A program made the position numbers and the translations under genes. Under the pieces are notes generated by a model, which saw only the letters and a program-made list of their open reading frames with translations, ran no database searches and was not told where the DNA came from. A DNA stretch of 64,000 nt from Streptomyces sp. NBC_01294 (GTDB taxonomy: Bacteria; Actinomycetota; Actinomycetes; Streptomycetales; Streptomycetaceae): contig NZ_CP108423.1 in the NCBI RefSeq assembly GCF_035917235.1, positions 8,151,501-8,215,500 on the forward strand, written 5' to 3'. Shown here one piece after another: positions 38,610 to 47,635 of this stretch. Positions within the stretch are counted from its first letter, which is position 1. Every line of letters begins with the position of its first letter.

Positions 38610-39212
38610 TCACGGGGTTCCCGGAGGTGTCCAGCCCGGGTCGCGCCCGCTCGGACCCACTGCCCGGTCCAGCAGCGGGGCCGTGTCGGGTACGGGCACG
38701 ACGGCTCCGAAGATGCCCCCGCCGCGGTCCTCGTCCTCGGCGGCCGCCAGGAGGAACGCATGCGAGGCGCGCAGCGCGTCCAGATCGGGTGCGTACTCCT
38801 GGCCGGTGGCCCGGGCCAGGTCCCAGCCGTGGATCACCAGTTCGTCGTTGGCCACCGCACCGGCGATTTCGCCGGGCAGGTCCACACCGCCCGCGCGGGT
38901 CATACCGGTCCAGGCGGCCGGATCCTTCCAGGACTCGGCCAGTTCGCCGAGGACCCGGGGCAGTTCCTCGCGCCAGCCGGCGCGCAGGGAGAATGCGGCC
39001 GGGTCGGGGACCGTGTCCGTCATGGGGCCCATGTCCTTGCGGGCGGCGTCGCGGAACGCGACGGCGAGGCCCGTGAGGTGGCCCAGAATGGCGCTGACCG
39101 CGTACTCGGGGCAGGGCGTCGGGTCGGAGAGCCGGGCGTCCGGGACGCCCGCCGCGAGACGGGCCACGATCCGGGCTTGTGGTCCGAGGTCGAGAGTCGT
39201 CGTATCGGTCAT
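38610..39212 (-). CDS. TIGR03086-type metal-binding (mycothiol maleylpyruvate isomerase-like) protein
   Basis: 200 residues from ATG 39212. The MDMPI/DinB-like fold has LSDPTPCPEYAVSAILGHLTG (metal His) near the N-terminus and VANDELVIHGWDLARATGQ (second ligand region), diagnostic of the TIGR03086 group. Intact. Probably a mycothiol-linked enzyme; substrate unknown. Confidence 0.85.
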   Translation of the reverse strand: MTDTTTLDLGPQARIVARLAAGVPDARLSDPTPCPEYAVSAILGHLTGLAVAFRDAARKDMGPMTDTVPDPAAFSLRAGWREELPRVLGELAESWKDPAAWTGMTRAGGVDLPGEIAGAVANDELVIHGWDLARATGQEYAPDLDALRASHAFLLAAAEDEDRGGGIFGAVVPVPDTAPLLDRAVGPSGRDPGWTPPGTP

Positions 39213-39389
39213 CTGCCGCTCCTCCGGGGCGATGGGACTGCAGAGTAGACCGGCAGAGGAGCCCGTACTCATCGCAACGGGCCGGATGTCACCCAGGCGG
39301 CCCGGCCCGGACGGCATCAGGCTCCCGCCCGTGGAAGAAGACAGCGGCGATACTCGACCCGTCCCTCGGGCCCCTTTGGGCTCCCTTCC

Positions 39390-40226
39390 CTATGCGCCGG
39401 CACCCGTCACCCCCTCCGCTTCCCGTTCCTCCGCCCGCGACGCGGCGGCGGCCTCCCACGGGGGCGGCGTACGCGACTCCGTCCACGCGGCCAGGCCTTC
39501 GCCGTCGACGCAGACGATGGCGCAGGCGGCGGCGTACTCCGCGGCCGGCGCGGTGAAGGCGCTGGTGGTCACGACGACGGCCACATCGGCCTCATGCACG
39601 GCGAAACAGGTACCGCCGAAGCGCTGGAGGTCCTGCGAACCGACCCGGTTGCCCTCGCCGTACTGCTTGCACTGGATCACCACGCGCAGCCCCTCCTCCG
39701 TCACGGCGATCACGTCGGCGCCCAAGTCACCCGCCCCGCCCACCACCTCCACCCGGGGGCAGCCGTCACGGGCGCACAACGCGGCAACCGTGTGCTCGAA
39801 GCCGTCGGCGTCCACCGCCGTGTGGTCCAGGGCGCCGACCCCCACCTCGGGCAGGCCGACCGCCTCCGGCTCCGCCCCCGCCTCCGCCCCCGCCTCCGCC
39901 TCCGGCTCAGCCTCCGCCCCCGCCGACGGAGCGTACGGTGACGGCGCGTCCGGCCTTACGGGCCTGCGCGAGCCCGGCCCGAGCGCGGGGGAGCGGTGTC
40001 GGCCGGCAGCTACGCTCCACCGTGCCAGCGCCACGCCGGCGGCCAGGACGATCAGCACGACGATCGGCATCACCGGTTCGTCGCCGCCCGCCGTCGCGGC
40101 CGTTCTGACGAAGAGGGCCGACCCGCCCAGGCAGATCCCCACCAGCCCCACCGCCAACACGACGTCACGACCCACCGATGCCGCGCCGTCGCCCCTGCCG
40201 CGCCGGCCCCCTCCCGATGTCGTCAT
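39390..40226 (-). CDS. membrane-anchored Mrr-type restriction endonuclease
   Basis: 278 residues from ATG 40226. Two transmembrane helices (VVLAVGLVGICLGGSALF, IVVLIVLAAGVALARW) lie in the first 75 residues. A Pro/Ala/Glu-rich linker with an EAEAGAEAGAE repeat follows, then an Mrr_cat domain. Its core FEHTVAALCARDG, GADVIAVTEEGLRVVIQCKQY supplies the PD-(D/E)xK-like catalytic Asp and QxK. Mrr domains cut DNA, often methylated; a membrane-tethered form could inspect entering DNA. It is intact and 1.1 kb from the alpha/beta hydrolase-caspase pair. Confidence 0.85.
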   Translation of the reverse strand: MTTSGGGRRGRGDGAASVGRDVVLAVGLVGICLGGSALFVRTAATAGGDEPVMPIVVLIVLAAGVALARWSVAAGRHRSPALGPGSRRPVRPDAPSPYAPSAGAEAEPEAEAGAEAGAEPEAVGLPEVGVGALDHTAVDADGFEHTVAALCARDGCPRVEVVGGAGDLGADVIAVTEEGLRVVIQCKQYGEGNRVGSQDLQRFGGTCFAVHEADVAVVVTTSAFTAPAAEYAAACAIVCVDGEGLAAWTESRTPPPWEAAAASRAEEREAEGVTGAGA

Positions 40227-40448
40227 ATACGGGCCCCTCCCTCACTCGTCACGAGCTTCGCCCCCTCGGCGCGGCCCCTCTCGCCACCCGACACCGCCGA
40301 CCACCGCCCGGGGGATGGCGGACCCGGTACGTCTCTCCCCGTCTGAACGGGATCGCCGGATCCAAACGGACCACCCGGCACACCGGGATCCCCAGACAGA
40401 GGCCGCGCCGGGCGCATCATCGGGTCCGCCGGGGCAACAAGACCCCAA

Positions 40449-41237
40449 ATGATGCGAGAAAGAGGCCCGGCCCGGCGTGCGAGGGCATGGCCGTTGTTGT
40501 TGCTCCTGCCGGTCCAGGCGGCGCTGATGGCGGGCCTGGGGGCACTGGTCACCGGAGCGTCGGCGGACCAGGGGATGTTGTCGTGGGAGGACCGGGCCAA
40601 CCGGTACCTCGCCGAGGAACGCGTCCCACCGCTCACGGCCGTCACGCGGTGGCTCTCCGTGCTGGCCGACACGGAGAGCGTCATCGCCGTGACCCTGGTC
40701 TGCGTCGTGGCGATGCTCGTGCTGCCGCGCGTCGCGTGGCGGGCCGAGGCCCTGTTCCTCGCCGCGTCGGTCGCCGCGCAGTCCGCCGTGTTCCTGGTGG
40801 TGGCGGCGCTCGTACGACGACCGCGCCCCGACGTCCCCCGCCTGGACGGTGCGCCACCGACCTCCAGTTTCCCGTCCGGGCACGTCGGGGCGTCCGTCGC
40901 GCTCTACGCGGGCCTGGCCGTCATCGTGCTGCTGAGGACACGCGGCCGAGGACGGTGGCGGTACGCCGCGGTGGCGGCTGCGCTGCTCGTTCCGGCAGCC
41001 GTCGCGCTGTCCCGCGTGTACCGAGGCATGCACCACCCCACCGACGTGGCGGGCGGCCTGCTCAACGGCGCTGCGACGCTGCTGATCGTCGGGTCCGTCG
41101 TGCTGTTCGGCCGGGCCGCGCGGGCGCCGGGCCGGCGAGCACCGGTCCGCCCCGCCGAACACAGCGCGCCACCATCCGGGCCCTGCCGGCACGCTACTCC
41201 GGCCCCGACGCGACCTTCGGCGCGAGGCTGCTCCTGA
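40449..41237 (+). CDS. PAP2 family phosphatase
   Basis: 262 residues from ATG 40449. Six-helix membrane phosphatase with the three PAP2 motifs: KX6RP-like LVRRPRPD, PSGHV and SRVYRGMHHPTDVAGG. It removes phosphate from lipid phosphates such as phosphatidate or undecaprenyl pyrophosphate on the outer membrane face. The C-terminal 40 residues are low-complexity and overlap the next PAP2 gene in another frame. Confidence 0.85.
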   Translation: MMRERGPARRARAWPLLLLLPVQAALMAGLGALVTGASADQGMLSWEDRANRYLAEERVPPLTAVTRWLSVLADTESVIAVTLVCVVAMLVLPRVAWRAEALFLAASVAAQSAVFLVVAALVRRPRPDVPRLDGAPPTSSFPSGHVGASVALYAGLAVIVLLRTRGRGRWRYAAVAAALLVPAAVALSRVYRGMHHPTDVAGGLLNGAATLLIVGSVVLFGRAARAPGRRAPVRPAEHSAPPSGPCRHATPAPTRPSARGCS

Positions 41238-42262
41238 CCGCCGCCGCCACGGCCGCGGCATCAGTGCCCTTCGCCCTCGCCCTGGTCCTGGTGGAGTCCC
41301 GGTGGCCGCCGCTGTACCGGCTCGACCAGGCCGTGGCCGAGCGGCTGCACGAGGCCGCCCTCGGCCGCCCCGGCTGGGTGCGCGTCCTCGACGTGCTCAC
41401 CGGCTTCGTGTGGGACCCCGTGACGATGCGTCTGCTGGTGGCCCTGCTCGTGCTCTGGCTCCTGACCCGCCGCGCCTGGCGGCTCGCGGCCTGGGCATCC
41501 GTGACCGCGACGGCCGGCGCCCTGACCGGGGTGCTGGTCAAGGGCGTGGTGGAGCGCGCACGACCCCATCTGCCCGAACCGGTCGCTCACGCGCCCGGGT
41601 TCTCCTTCCCGTCCGGCCACGCGATGACGGCCACCACCTCCTGCGCCGTCCTCCTGCTGGTCCTGTTGCCCCTGGTGCCCCGCGCCTGGCGGCCGCTTCC
41701 CTGGGCGCTCGCGGCGGTCTCCGTGCTGGGCGTCGGCTACACGCGCGTCGCGCTCGGCGTGCACTGGGTGAGCGACGTGGTGGGGGGATGGCTGCTCGGC
41801 CTCGCCGTGGTCACCGCGACGACGCTGGTCTTCGAAGCCTGGCGAGCGGACACCGGGCGGCGCCGGACGGCCGCGATGCAGGAGGGCCTGGAGCCGGAAC
41901 TCTCGGCCACCGCTCCCGAACCGCCCCTGAACGTACGAGCCTCGGGGCCCTCCCCCACACCCACGCCCTCACCCTCGCCTCCGTCCCCGCCGTCGTCCCG
42001 CAGGGAGATGACGGGAGCCCACCCCTCTGTGTGCCACGGCCCGTCGGCCCAGAGTGCGCAGGAGCGCAGGAGCGCAGGAGCGCAGGAGCGCAGGAGCGCA
42101 GAAGCTCAGGTCTGGCATTGCTTCGTGGCTGCGGGAGACCAGCCGCTCCAGGCAGCGCCGTCGGCCCGAGCATGTACGCGGATCTCGACCTTTACGGGGC
42201 CGCATACCCGGGTCGTGCTTCCCACTTCGACAGGTCCGATGGCCTCGCCGGCCCGGACGTAG
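41183..42262 (+). CDS. second PAP2 family phosphatase (start and end uncertain)
   Basis: PAP2 motifs are complete: VKGVVERARPHLPE, FPSGHAMTATTS and YTRVALGVHWVSDVVGG. Similarity starts about LPARYSGPD (41183), but no ATG/GTG exists there; the first in-frame GTG is 41263, inside the first helix. A CTG start or a frame shift from the upstream gene is likely. Beyond EAWRADTGRRR the frame runs on through Ser/Pro repeats and an octamer array to 42262, antisense to the next gene, so the true stop is probably near 41930. Tandem duplicate of the preceding enzyme. Confidence 0.7.
   Translation: MPARYSGPDATFGARLLLTAAATAAASVPFALALVLVESRWPPLYRLDQAVAERLHEAALGRPGWVRVLDVLTGFVWDPVTMRLLVALLVLWLLTRRAWRLAAWASVTATAGALTGVLVKGVVERARPHLPEPVAHAPGFSFPSGHAMTATTSCAVLLLVLLPLVPRAWRPLPWALAAVSVLGVGYTRVALGVHWVSDVVGGWLLGLAVVTATTLVFEAWRADTGRRRTAAMQEGLEPELSATAPEPPLNVRASGPSPTPTPSPSPPSPPSSRREMTGAHPSVCHGPSAQSAQERRSAGAQERRSAEAQVWHCFVAAGDQPLQAAPSARACTRISTFTGPHTRVVLPTSTGPMASPART
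42053..42108. repeat. tandem octamer repeat, 5-7 x GGAGCGCA
   Basis: Five perfect 8-base units at 42061-42100 with degenerate units on both sides. They lie just beyond the stop of the minus-strand secreted-protein gene. Confidence 0.85.
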
Positions 42263-42558
42263 GCGCGACCGCTGCCCACTTTCACCCAGTGACCACCGTC
42301 GACCACACGGAAGAACGCCTCGTACGAGACATTCACCGCCTTGGTGCCGGTGTTGCGCGCCTTGATGTGTGCCGTGATCTCTCGGGTGGGGAATCTGCCG
42401 GCGGATCCCCGCTCGGCACTGATGCAGCCGTTGATGGCGACACGGCCGGTCGACACACCTCCGCCACAAGCGACGGCTGCAGCGTGAGCGTTGGCCGGGA
42501 GGGTCAGCACGGCCAGCGCGGCTCCGCCCAGGATCGTTCCGGTGCGCCTCAAATTCAA
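42106..42558 (-). CDS. secreted protein of unknown function
   Basis: 150 residues from TTG 42558. A classical signal peptide (LRRTGTILGGAALAVLTL, cleavage near NAHAAA) is followed by a beta-rich domain with four Cys (VACGG, NGCIS, RVCGP, KQCQT) suitable for two disulfides. No family recognised; probably an extracellular or wall-associated protein. Confidence 0.65.
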   Translation of the reverse strand: MNLRRTGTILGGAALAVLTLPANAHAAAVACGGGVSTGRVAINGCISAERGSAGRFPTREITAHIKARNTGTKAVNVSYEAFFRVVDGGHWVKVGSGRAYVRAGEAIGPVEVGSTTRVCGPVKVEIRVHARADGAAWSGWSPAATKQCQT

Positions 42559-42798
42559 CGTTCCGTACCCTTCGTCGAGCCTGTCTTCTCTGGACAGACC
42601 ATGGCTCGCGTTCGGCTCGATGGGCAGGGTCTGATCGAGTTTTCGCCCAAATGGGTGCAGATGGGGGCAGGGGGCCCGTGCGCCCGACCTCTTATGCTGC
42701 CCGGTCAGGGGTGAGGGTGTGCGCCGAGTGGTGGAGGACCGGCTTGCTGGGGTGCGGGCCCTGGTGAAGCATCAGATTAAGTGATGTGTCGCCTATCT

Positions 42799-42814
42799 AT
42801 CGTGATGTCACGAT
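42799..42814. promoter_or_regulatory. 16-bp inverted repeat upstream of the amidase gene
   Basis: ATCGTGA-TG-TCACGAT, a 7-base dyad with a 2-base centre, ends 50 bases before the amidase start. Likely a regulator site; no regulator gene is adjacent. Confidence 0.5.
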
Positions 42815-42864
42815 TCGCGGCGCGTCGTCCTCTGCCTGCCTGCTCGACCTCATGAGGAGTGGCC

Positions 42865-43608
42865 ATGGAAGACAGCCCGCTGAGCCGTCGACGGCTGTTG
42901 TGGGGTGCTGCCGGCGCGGCGGGCACGGCTCTGGCCGCTGTCGGGCTGCCCCAGCTGATGAGGCCCGAGGAGAAGGCGAAAGCTGCGCTGCCGAGACCCG
43001 TGCGCAAGGCCAAGGCTCCCGTCGCCGCCGCCGGACCGCCTGCGCCCCTGCGAACGGACCCCTCGGTGGACTACGCCCCCGCCGTCTGGGTCGAAGCCTC
43101 CGAGTCCAACTACTCGCCCTCCGACCGTCCCGAGGCGTACCCCATCGAATACGTCGTCATTCACCTGACGACGGACATCTTGCCGATCATGTTCGCCAAG
43201 TTCAACGACCCCGCCGAGAGGGTGTCCGCGCACTACATGATCAGCGCGACCGGCAGGCGGATCGCCCAGTGCGTGCGCGAGCGCGACGTGGCCTGGCACT
43301 CCGGCAGCGTTTGGTACAACTACCGGAGCATCGGCATCGAGCACGAAGGCTGGACCGATCAGCCCGTCTACACCGACGAGATGTACGAGGCATCCGCCGT
43401 GCTCACGGCCACGATCTGCGCGAAGTACGACGTGCCGGTCGACCGGGACCACATTCTGGGCCACGTCGAGGTCCCGCTGTCCACTCACGACGACCCCGGG
43501 ACCGCGTGGGACTGGGACAAGTACATGAAGCTCGTCGAGACCGCCCGCCGGCGCATCAGGACTCTGACACCGCGTCGACCCCATCACGCGGGCTTGCCGT
43601 CGCCGTAG
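42865..43608 (+). CDS. N-acetylmuramoyl-L-alanine amidase, Tat-exported
   Basis: 247 residues from ATG 42865 with GAGGAG upstream. A Tat signal (SRRRLLWGAAGAAG) leads to an Amidase_2/PGRP domain: VVIHLTTD with the first zinc His, RDVAWHSGS, YRSIGIEHEG and LGHVEVPLSTHDDPGTAWDW with the second His and acid. It cuts between MurNAc and L-Ala in cell-wall peptidoglycan. Its 3' end overlaps the convergent M1 peptidase by about 25 bases. Confidence 0.9.
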   Translation: MEDSPLSRRRLLWGAAGAAGTALAAVGLPQLMRPEEKAKAALPRPVRKAKAPVAAAGPPAPLRTDPSVDYAPAVWVEASESNYSPSDRPEAYPIEYVVIHLTTDILPIMFAKFNDPAERVSAHYMISATGRRIAQCVRERDVAWHSGSVWYNYRSIGIEHEGWTDQPVYTDEMYEASAVLTATICAKYDVPVDRDHILGHVEVPLSTHDDPGTAWDWDKYMKLVETARRRIRTLTPRRPHHAGLPSP

Positions 43609-45056
43609 AGCCACGAGTCCCAGATCGAGTCGAGGTCCCGGCCGGCCTCGGCCTCCACGTACGCGGTGAAGTCTGCCGTGGAGGCGTGGCCGTGGCGGTG
43701 GCGCAGGGTCCAGCCCCGCACCAGGGTACGGAAGTCCTCGTCGCCCACGGCCTGGCGGATCTTGTGGATCACCATCGCGCCGCGCACGTACACCGGCTGG
43801 CCGGAGATGTCCGAGGCGCTCGGCGGCTCGGCGGGCGGGAAGTCCCACTCGTCGTCGTCCGCGGCCTTGGCGTGGTTGCGGTCGAAGTGATCCTGGGCGC
43901 TGGCCCCACCGTGGTCCTCGGTCCACAGCCACTCCGCATAGGTCGCGAAGCCCTCGTTGAGCCACATGTCCCGCCAGGTCCGCGGGGTGACGGAGTTGCC
44001 GAACCACTGGTGGGACAGTTCGTGCACCACGTTGGTGGTGTGGAAGATGCCGGCCGGAATGGTCGGCCTGGTCTGGGTCTCCAGGGCGTAGGGCACATCG
44101 GCCGCCTGATCGACGATCACCCCGGCGGCGGAGAAGGGGTAGGGACCGAACCTCCCCTCGGCCCATTCCATGATCTCGGGGAACCGGCCGAGTACCGCTC
44201 CGTCCTCGTCCACGCTCGCGGTCGTGTCCAACGCCGACACGACCGGGACGCCCGATCGGGTCCGGGAGGTCCTGATGTCGTAGCTGCCGATGGCCACGGT
44301 CGCCACATGGCTGGCCATGGGCTCGGCCTGGTGCCAGTGGAAGGTGGCGCGGTCGCCGCTGGTGCGCCGGGCGCGCAGCAGCCCGTTGGAGATCGCCTGC
44401 ACCCCCTTGGGGACCGTGACGGTGATGTCGTACGAGGCCTTGTCCGAGGGGTGATGGTTGCCCGGGAACCAGGACATCGAGCCCGTCGGCTCACCGAACG
44501 CGACCGCTCCGTTGTCCGTCCTCAACCAGCCTTCGCGCCACCCGTGGTCATGGGTGATCGACTCCGGCGTGCCCGCGTACCGCACGACGGTGCGGAAGGC
44601 GGCGCCCTTCCTGAGGTGATCGCGCGGCTGCAGGGTCAGCTCCTGCCCGTCGTGCCGAACCCGCGCCTTGTGGCCGTCGACGGTGGCGCTCTGCACCTCC
44701 ATGCCGAGGAGGTCGAGATTGAAGGCGCTGAGGTCCGCGGTCGCCTTCGCGGTGATCTCCGCAGTGCCCTCGAGGCGGCCGCTGCCGGGGTCGTAGGCCA
44801 GAGTCAGGGCGTAGTGGGTGACGTCGTAGCCGCCGTTGCCGAGCTCCGGGAAGTACGGGTCACCGGCGCCTGCGGCAGCGGGGCGGCCGCCCCGGAACAC
44901 CGCTCCGGCAGCCCCCGCCCGAGCGGTGTCCACGCCGGTACGAGCCCCCGTCCCGCCGCCACGGCCGTCGGACTCCGAGCACGCGGGGAGTGCGGCGAGC
45001 AGGCCCGCGACCGTGAGGGCGGCCAGACGTCCGGAAGTCTTCACGCAGCCGATCAT
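43584..45056 (-). CDS. M1 family metallopeptidase, lipoprotein
   Basis: 490 residues from ATG 45056. Signal peptide with lipobox AALPACS. The aminopeptidase-N type catalytic site is HELSHQWFGN (about residue 343, HExxH) with NEGFATY 19 residues later supplying the third ligand. The exopeptidase GxMEN motif is absent in recognisable form, so specificity is open. Membrane-anchored outside the cell; intact. Confidence 0.9.
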   Translation of the reverse strand: MIGCVKTSGRLAALTVAGLLAALPACSESDGRGGGTGARTGVDTARAGAAGAVFRGGRPAAAGAGDPYFPELGNGGYDVTHYALTLAYDPGSGRLEGTAEITAKATADLSAFNLDLLGMEVQSATVDGHKARVRHDGQELTLQPRDHLRKGAAFRTVVRYAGTPESITHDHGWREGWLRTDNGAVAFGEPTGSMSWFPGNHHPSDKASYDITVTVPKGVQAISNGLLRARRTSGDRATFHWHQAEPMASHVATVAIGSYDIRTSRTRSGVPVVSALDTTASVDEDGAVLGRFPEIMEWAEGRFGPYPFSAAGVIVDQAADVPYALETQTRPTIPAGIFHTTNVVHELSHQWFGNSVTPRTWRDMWLNEGFATYAEWLWTEDHGGASAQDHFDRNHAKAADDDEWDFPPAEPPSASDISGQPVYVRGAMVIHKIRQAVGDEDFRTLVRGWTLRHRHGHASTADFTAYVEAEAGRDLDSIWDSWLYGDGKPA

Positions 45057-45212
45057 GACCCAGCGCCCAAGCGCCCCGACCTCGCCACGCCGTGGGCATG
45101 GCCCCTCCGGCGGGCACGGCCCCGGATGCCGCCGGCCAGGCTGCGCCGACGGAGCGCCATGGACGGAGTGCCATGCGCGGAACGGCACGATCGGGGCGCG
45201 GCGATACGCGGG

Positions 45213-46418
45213 TCAGGCGTGGGGGCCTACGGTGACCTTGCCCAGGGTGAGCTCCGGAGTTCCCTCGAGCATCGCGCCCGTACGCTCCACCTGTTCGTCC
45301 AGCGTGCGGCGGTGGGCCGCGCTCAGCCGTCCCACCGGCTCCACGGTGAACGCGATGCGCCGGCCTGTACGGCGCTGGTGCCAGACGCCGGCGACCGTGC
45401 CGTCGACCAGCAGGACCGGGTAGTTGCCGGCCTGGCCGCCGGCCAGGGCGCGGGTGGCCGCAGCGCCGGGGAAGAGCAGTTCGCGGGGGCGGCCGGCGAC
45501 GACGTACGCGTCGAAGTACGGCAGCAGGCGCAGGCCGCGCGCGGGTTCGTCCGGGAAGACCGTGTCGCCGGCGGCGAGCCATGCCCGGCCGGACGCGAAG
45601 GCCACCTCCTCGATGCTCCCCTTCTGCGCGAGGGAGGCGAAGAGCTCGGCGGCCCAGGCCTTGGGGGCGGCGAGCCAGGTGGCGAAGTCGTCGGCGGTGG
45701 CGGGCCCGTAGGCGCGCAGATAGCGGTTCACCAGCTCGTGCAGCGACCGCGTGGGGGAGGCGGGGGTGCAGCGGGGGTTGGTGTACGTGACCTTGCGCCC
45801 CCGGTCTCGGCCGAACGCCAGCACTCCGTGATGGGCGGCGGCGTGCGTGGCCTGCCGCCAGCGCGGCCACATGGTCTGGAAGGCGGGCATGACCGGGTCG
45901 GCGGCCCAGGGTCCGGTCCGCTCCACGATCGCCTCGGTGAGCTCGTCCACCGTCAGTTCGGCGTCGGTCAGCGCGTCGCCGATCGCGGCGATCACCTCGT
46001 CCGTCTGGGCGGCCGTCATCCGGGCCTCCGGGCGGAAGGGGCTGGGGAGCGTGGGGAGGGCGGAGAGGGCCCCGGTCCACCAGGGCAGATCCTGTGCGGG
46101 CAGCAGATGGATGGTGCCGCGCGGCCCGAAGGTCTTGACCAGCGTGCCCGGTTCCGGTTCCGGTCGCGGTGCCTGGCCCCTGCCTCGTGCGGGTTCCTGT
46201 CCGCCGGTCAGGGCGTCGCGTACGTCCGTGCGCGTCGCGCCGTCCAACCGGAGCGCGATGGAGAGCTCCGCCGCCGACGCCACCTGCGCGTGCGCCCCGA
46301 GCATCCGCCCGGCGATGTCGGCGGGCGGGGTCTCGGCGGTGGTGGCAGGGGTGAGGAGCCCTTGCCGCTCCATCCGGCGGGCGCTCGCGGAGGTCCAGGA
46401 CACCGGGATCGTCTTCAT
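45213..46418 (-). CDS. winged-helix DNA-binding protein, AlkZ-like (HTH_42)
   Basis: 401 residues from ATG 46418, full length for the family. Tandem winged-helix elements (MLGAHAQVASAAELSIALR, FGPRGTIHLLPAQDLPWW, YLRAYGPATADDFATW) and the conserved LLPYFDAYVVAGRPRELLFPG match the HTH_42/AlkZ-like group. Some members are DNA glycosylases acting on interstrand crosslinks or self-protection enzymes of antibiotic producers. Whether this one keeps the catalytic Q-x-D/Q is not obvious. Confidence 0.85.
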   Translation of the reverse strand: MKTIPVSWTSASARRMERQGLLTPATTAETPPADIAGRMLGAHAQVASAAELSIALRLDGATRTDVRDALTGGQEPARGRGQAPRPEPEPGTLVKTFGPRGTIHLLPAQDLPWWTGALSALPTLPSPFRPEARMTAAQTDEVIAAIGDALTDAELTVDELTEAIVERTGPWAADPVMPAFQTMWPRWRQATHAAAHHGVLAFGRDRGRKVTYTNPRCTPASPTRSLHELVNRYLRAYGPATADDFATWLAAPKAWAAELFASLAQKGSIEEVAFASGRAWLAAGDTVFPDEPARGLRLLPYFDAYVVAGRPRELLFPGAAATRALAGGQAGNYPVLLVDGTVAGVWHQRRTGRRIAFTVEPVGRLSAAHRRTLDEQVERTGAMLEGTPELTLGKVTVGPHA

Positions 46419-46506
46419 GGGGCCACGCTACGACCCGCCGCCTGCCTGCCTGCATCCATGCCTGACGGGGTAACAGCTTTCGGCCTTGGGGCTCAGTTCT
46501 CGGTTC

Positions 46507-47454
46507 TCAGCTCCAGTGGAACTTGTCGCGGTGTGCGGCCAGCCACGTGGAGAAGTCCTGGAGGGCCGGGTTGAGGGCGCGCACGGCGTCGAGGTCGCGG
46601 GCGCCCGTGAAGCGGGCCTCGCAGTCGGCGTAGAACTGGAACATGTTGCCCGCCTCGTCGGCGCCCGGGAAGCCGAGCGCGCGGAACGCGTCCGGTGTCA
46701 GGGGCCGGTAGCGCACGGGCTGTCCGAGCTCCTTGGAGAGCGCTGCGGCCATGTCCGCGAGGGGCAGGTGTTGGCCCGCGATGCTGACGGTGGCGGGGAT
46801 GAAGTCGGTGCCGCGCTTGAGGATGGCGAGCGCGGTCCTGCCGACGTCGTCGACGCCGATTCCGGAGAGCCTCTTGTCGCCCATGGGGAAGTTCAGCTCG
46901 AACGTCCCGTCCTCGGCGCGCTGCGGGGCGAACGCGCCGAACAGGTTTTCCCAGAAGAAGGTGGTGCGCAGGAAGGTGGTCGGCACGCCGTCGTCCGTGA
47001 AGTACTGGTCGGCCTCGGCCTTGCCGTCGAAGTGCGGGACCTTGTACGAGCCCTGGAGCGTGGGCATCCGGTCGTCGTCCAGCGGAATGCACTCGCGGGT
47101 GTCCTCCAGGGTGGACCAGATGGCGTGCTGCACACCCGCGTGCGACGCCGCCCGGGACAGGGCCGCCGCCTGCGCCTTCTCGTGCGCGGCGTCCATGTCC
47201 TCCCAGAAGTTGGTCACCAGGAACGCCCCGTACGCGCCTTCGAACGCCGCGACCAGGCTGTCCTCGTCGTCGAGATCGGCCCGGACCACCTCGGCCCCGA
47301 GCCGTTCCAGCTCCTTGGCCGCGTCCGAGTCCGGCCGACGGGTCACCGCGCGCACCGCGAAGCCGCTGTCCCGGTCCGCGAGGGCGGCCCGTACGAACGA
47401 GCCTCCCTGATGTCCCGTCGCGCCGAATACGGTGACGGTCCGCTGCTCGGTCAT
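46507..47454 (-). CDS. NmrA family NAD(P)-binding protein
   Basis: 315 residues from ATG 47454. Rossmann motif VFGATGHQGGSFVRAAL at the start; VRADLDDEDSL, FWENLFGAFAPQR and a C-terminal substrate lobe are typical of NmrA/HSCARG-like proteins. These are often redox sensors rather than enzymes. Intact, single gene. Confidence 0.9.
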   Translation of the reverse strand: MTEQRTVTVFGATGHQGGSFVRAALADRDSGFAVRAVTRRPDSDAAKELERLGAEVVRADLDDEDSLVAAFEGAYGAFLVTNFWEDMDAAHEKAQAAALSRAASHAGVQHAIWSTLEDTRECIPLDDDRMPTLQGSYKVPHFDGKAEADQYFTDDGVPTTFLRTTFFWENLFGAFAPQRAEDGTFELNFPMGDKRLSGIGVDDVGRTALAILKRGTDFIPATVSIAGQHLPLADMAAALSKELGQPVRYRPLTPDAFRALGFPGADEAGNMFQFYADCEARFTGARDLDAVRALNPALQDFSTWLAAHRDKFHWS

Positions 47455-47635
47455 CGCCGGTACCCCCTTCCTGTGTCCCTGTCCCTCAGCACGTTCCGTA
47501 CCCGGCCGGGCACTTCCCGCTGCGAAACCTACGGCCACGGGGCGGACCGGGACCGGCGCCACACGCCGGTCCCGCCCCGGATGGGCGCACCCGTCCGCCG
47601 GCGGGGTCCTCAGGTTCAGGTGCCGAACGGGCTCG

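Noticed and set aside
42786..46574. A 1262-codon plus-strand open frame antisense to the M1 peptidase and AlkZ-like genes
   Set aside because: Antisense shadow produced by high third-position GC; the opposite strand encodes two complete known proteins.
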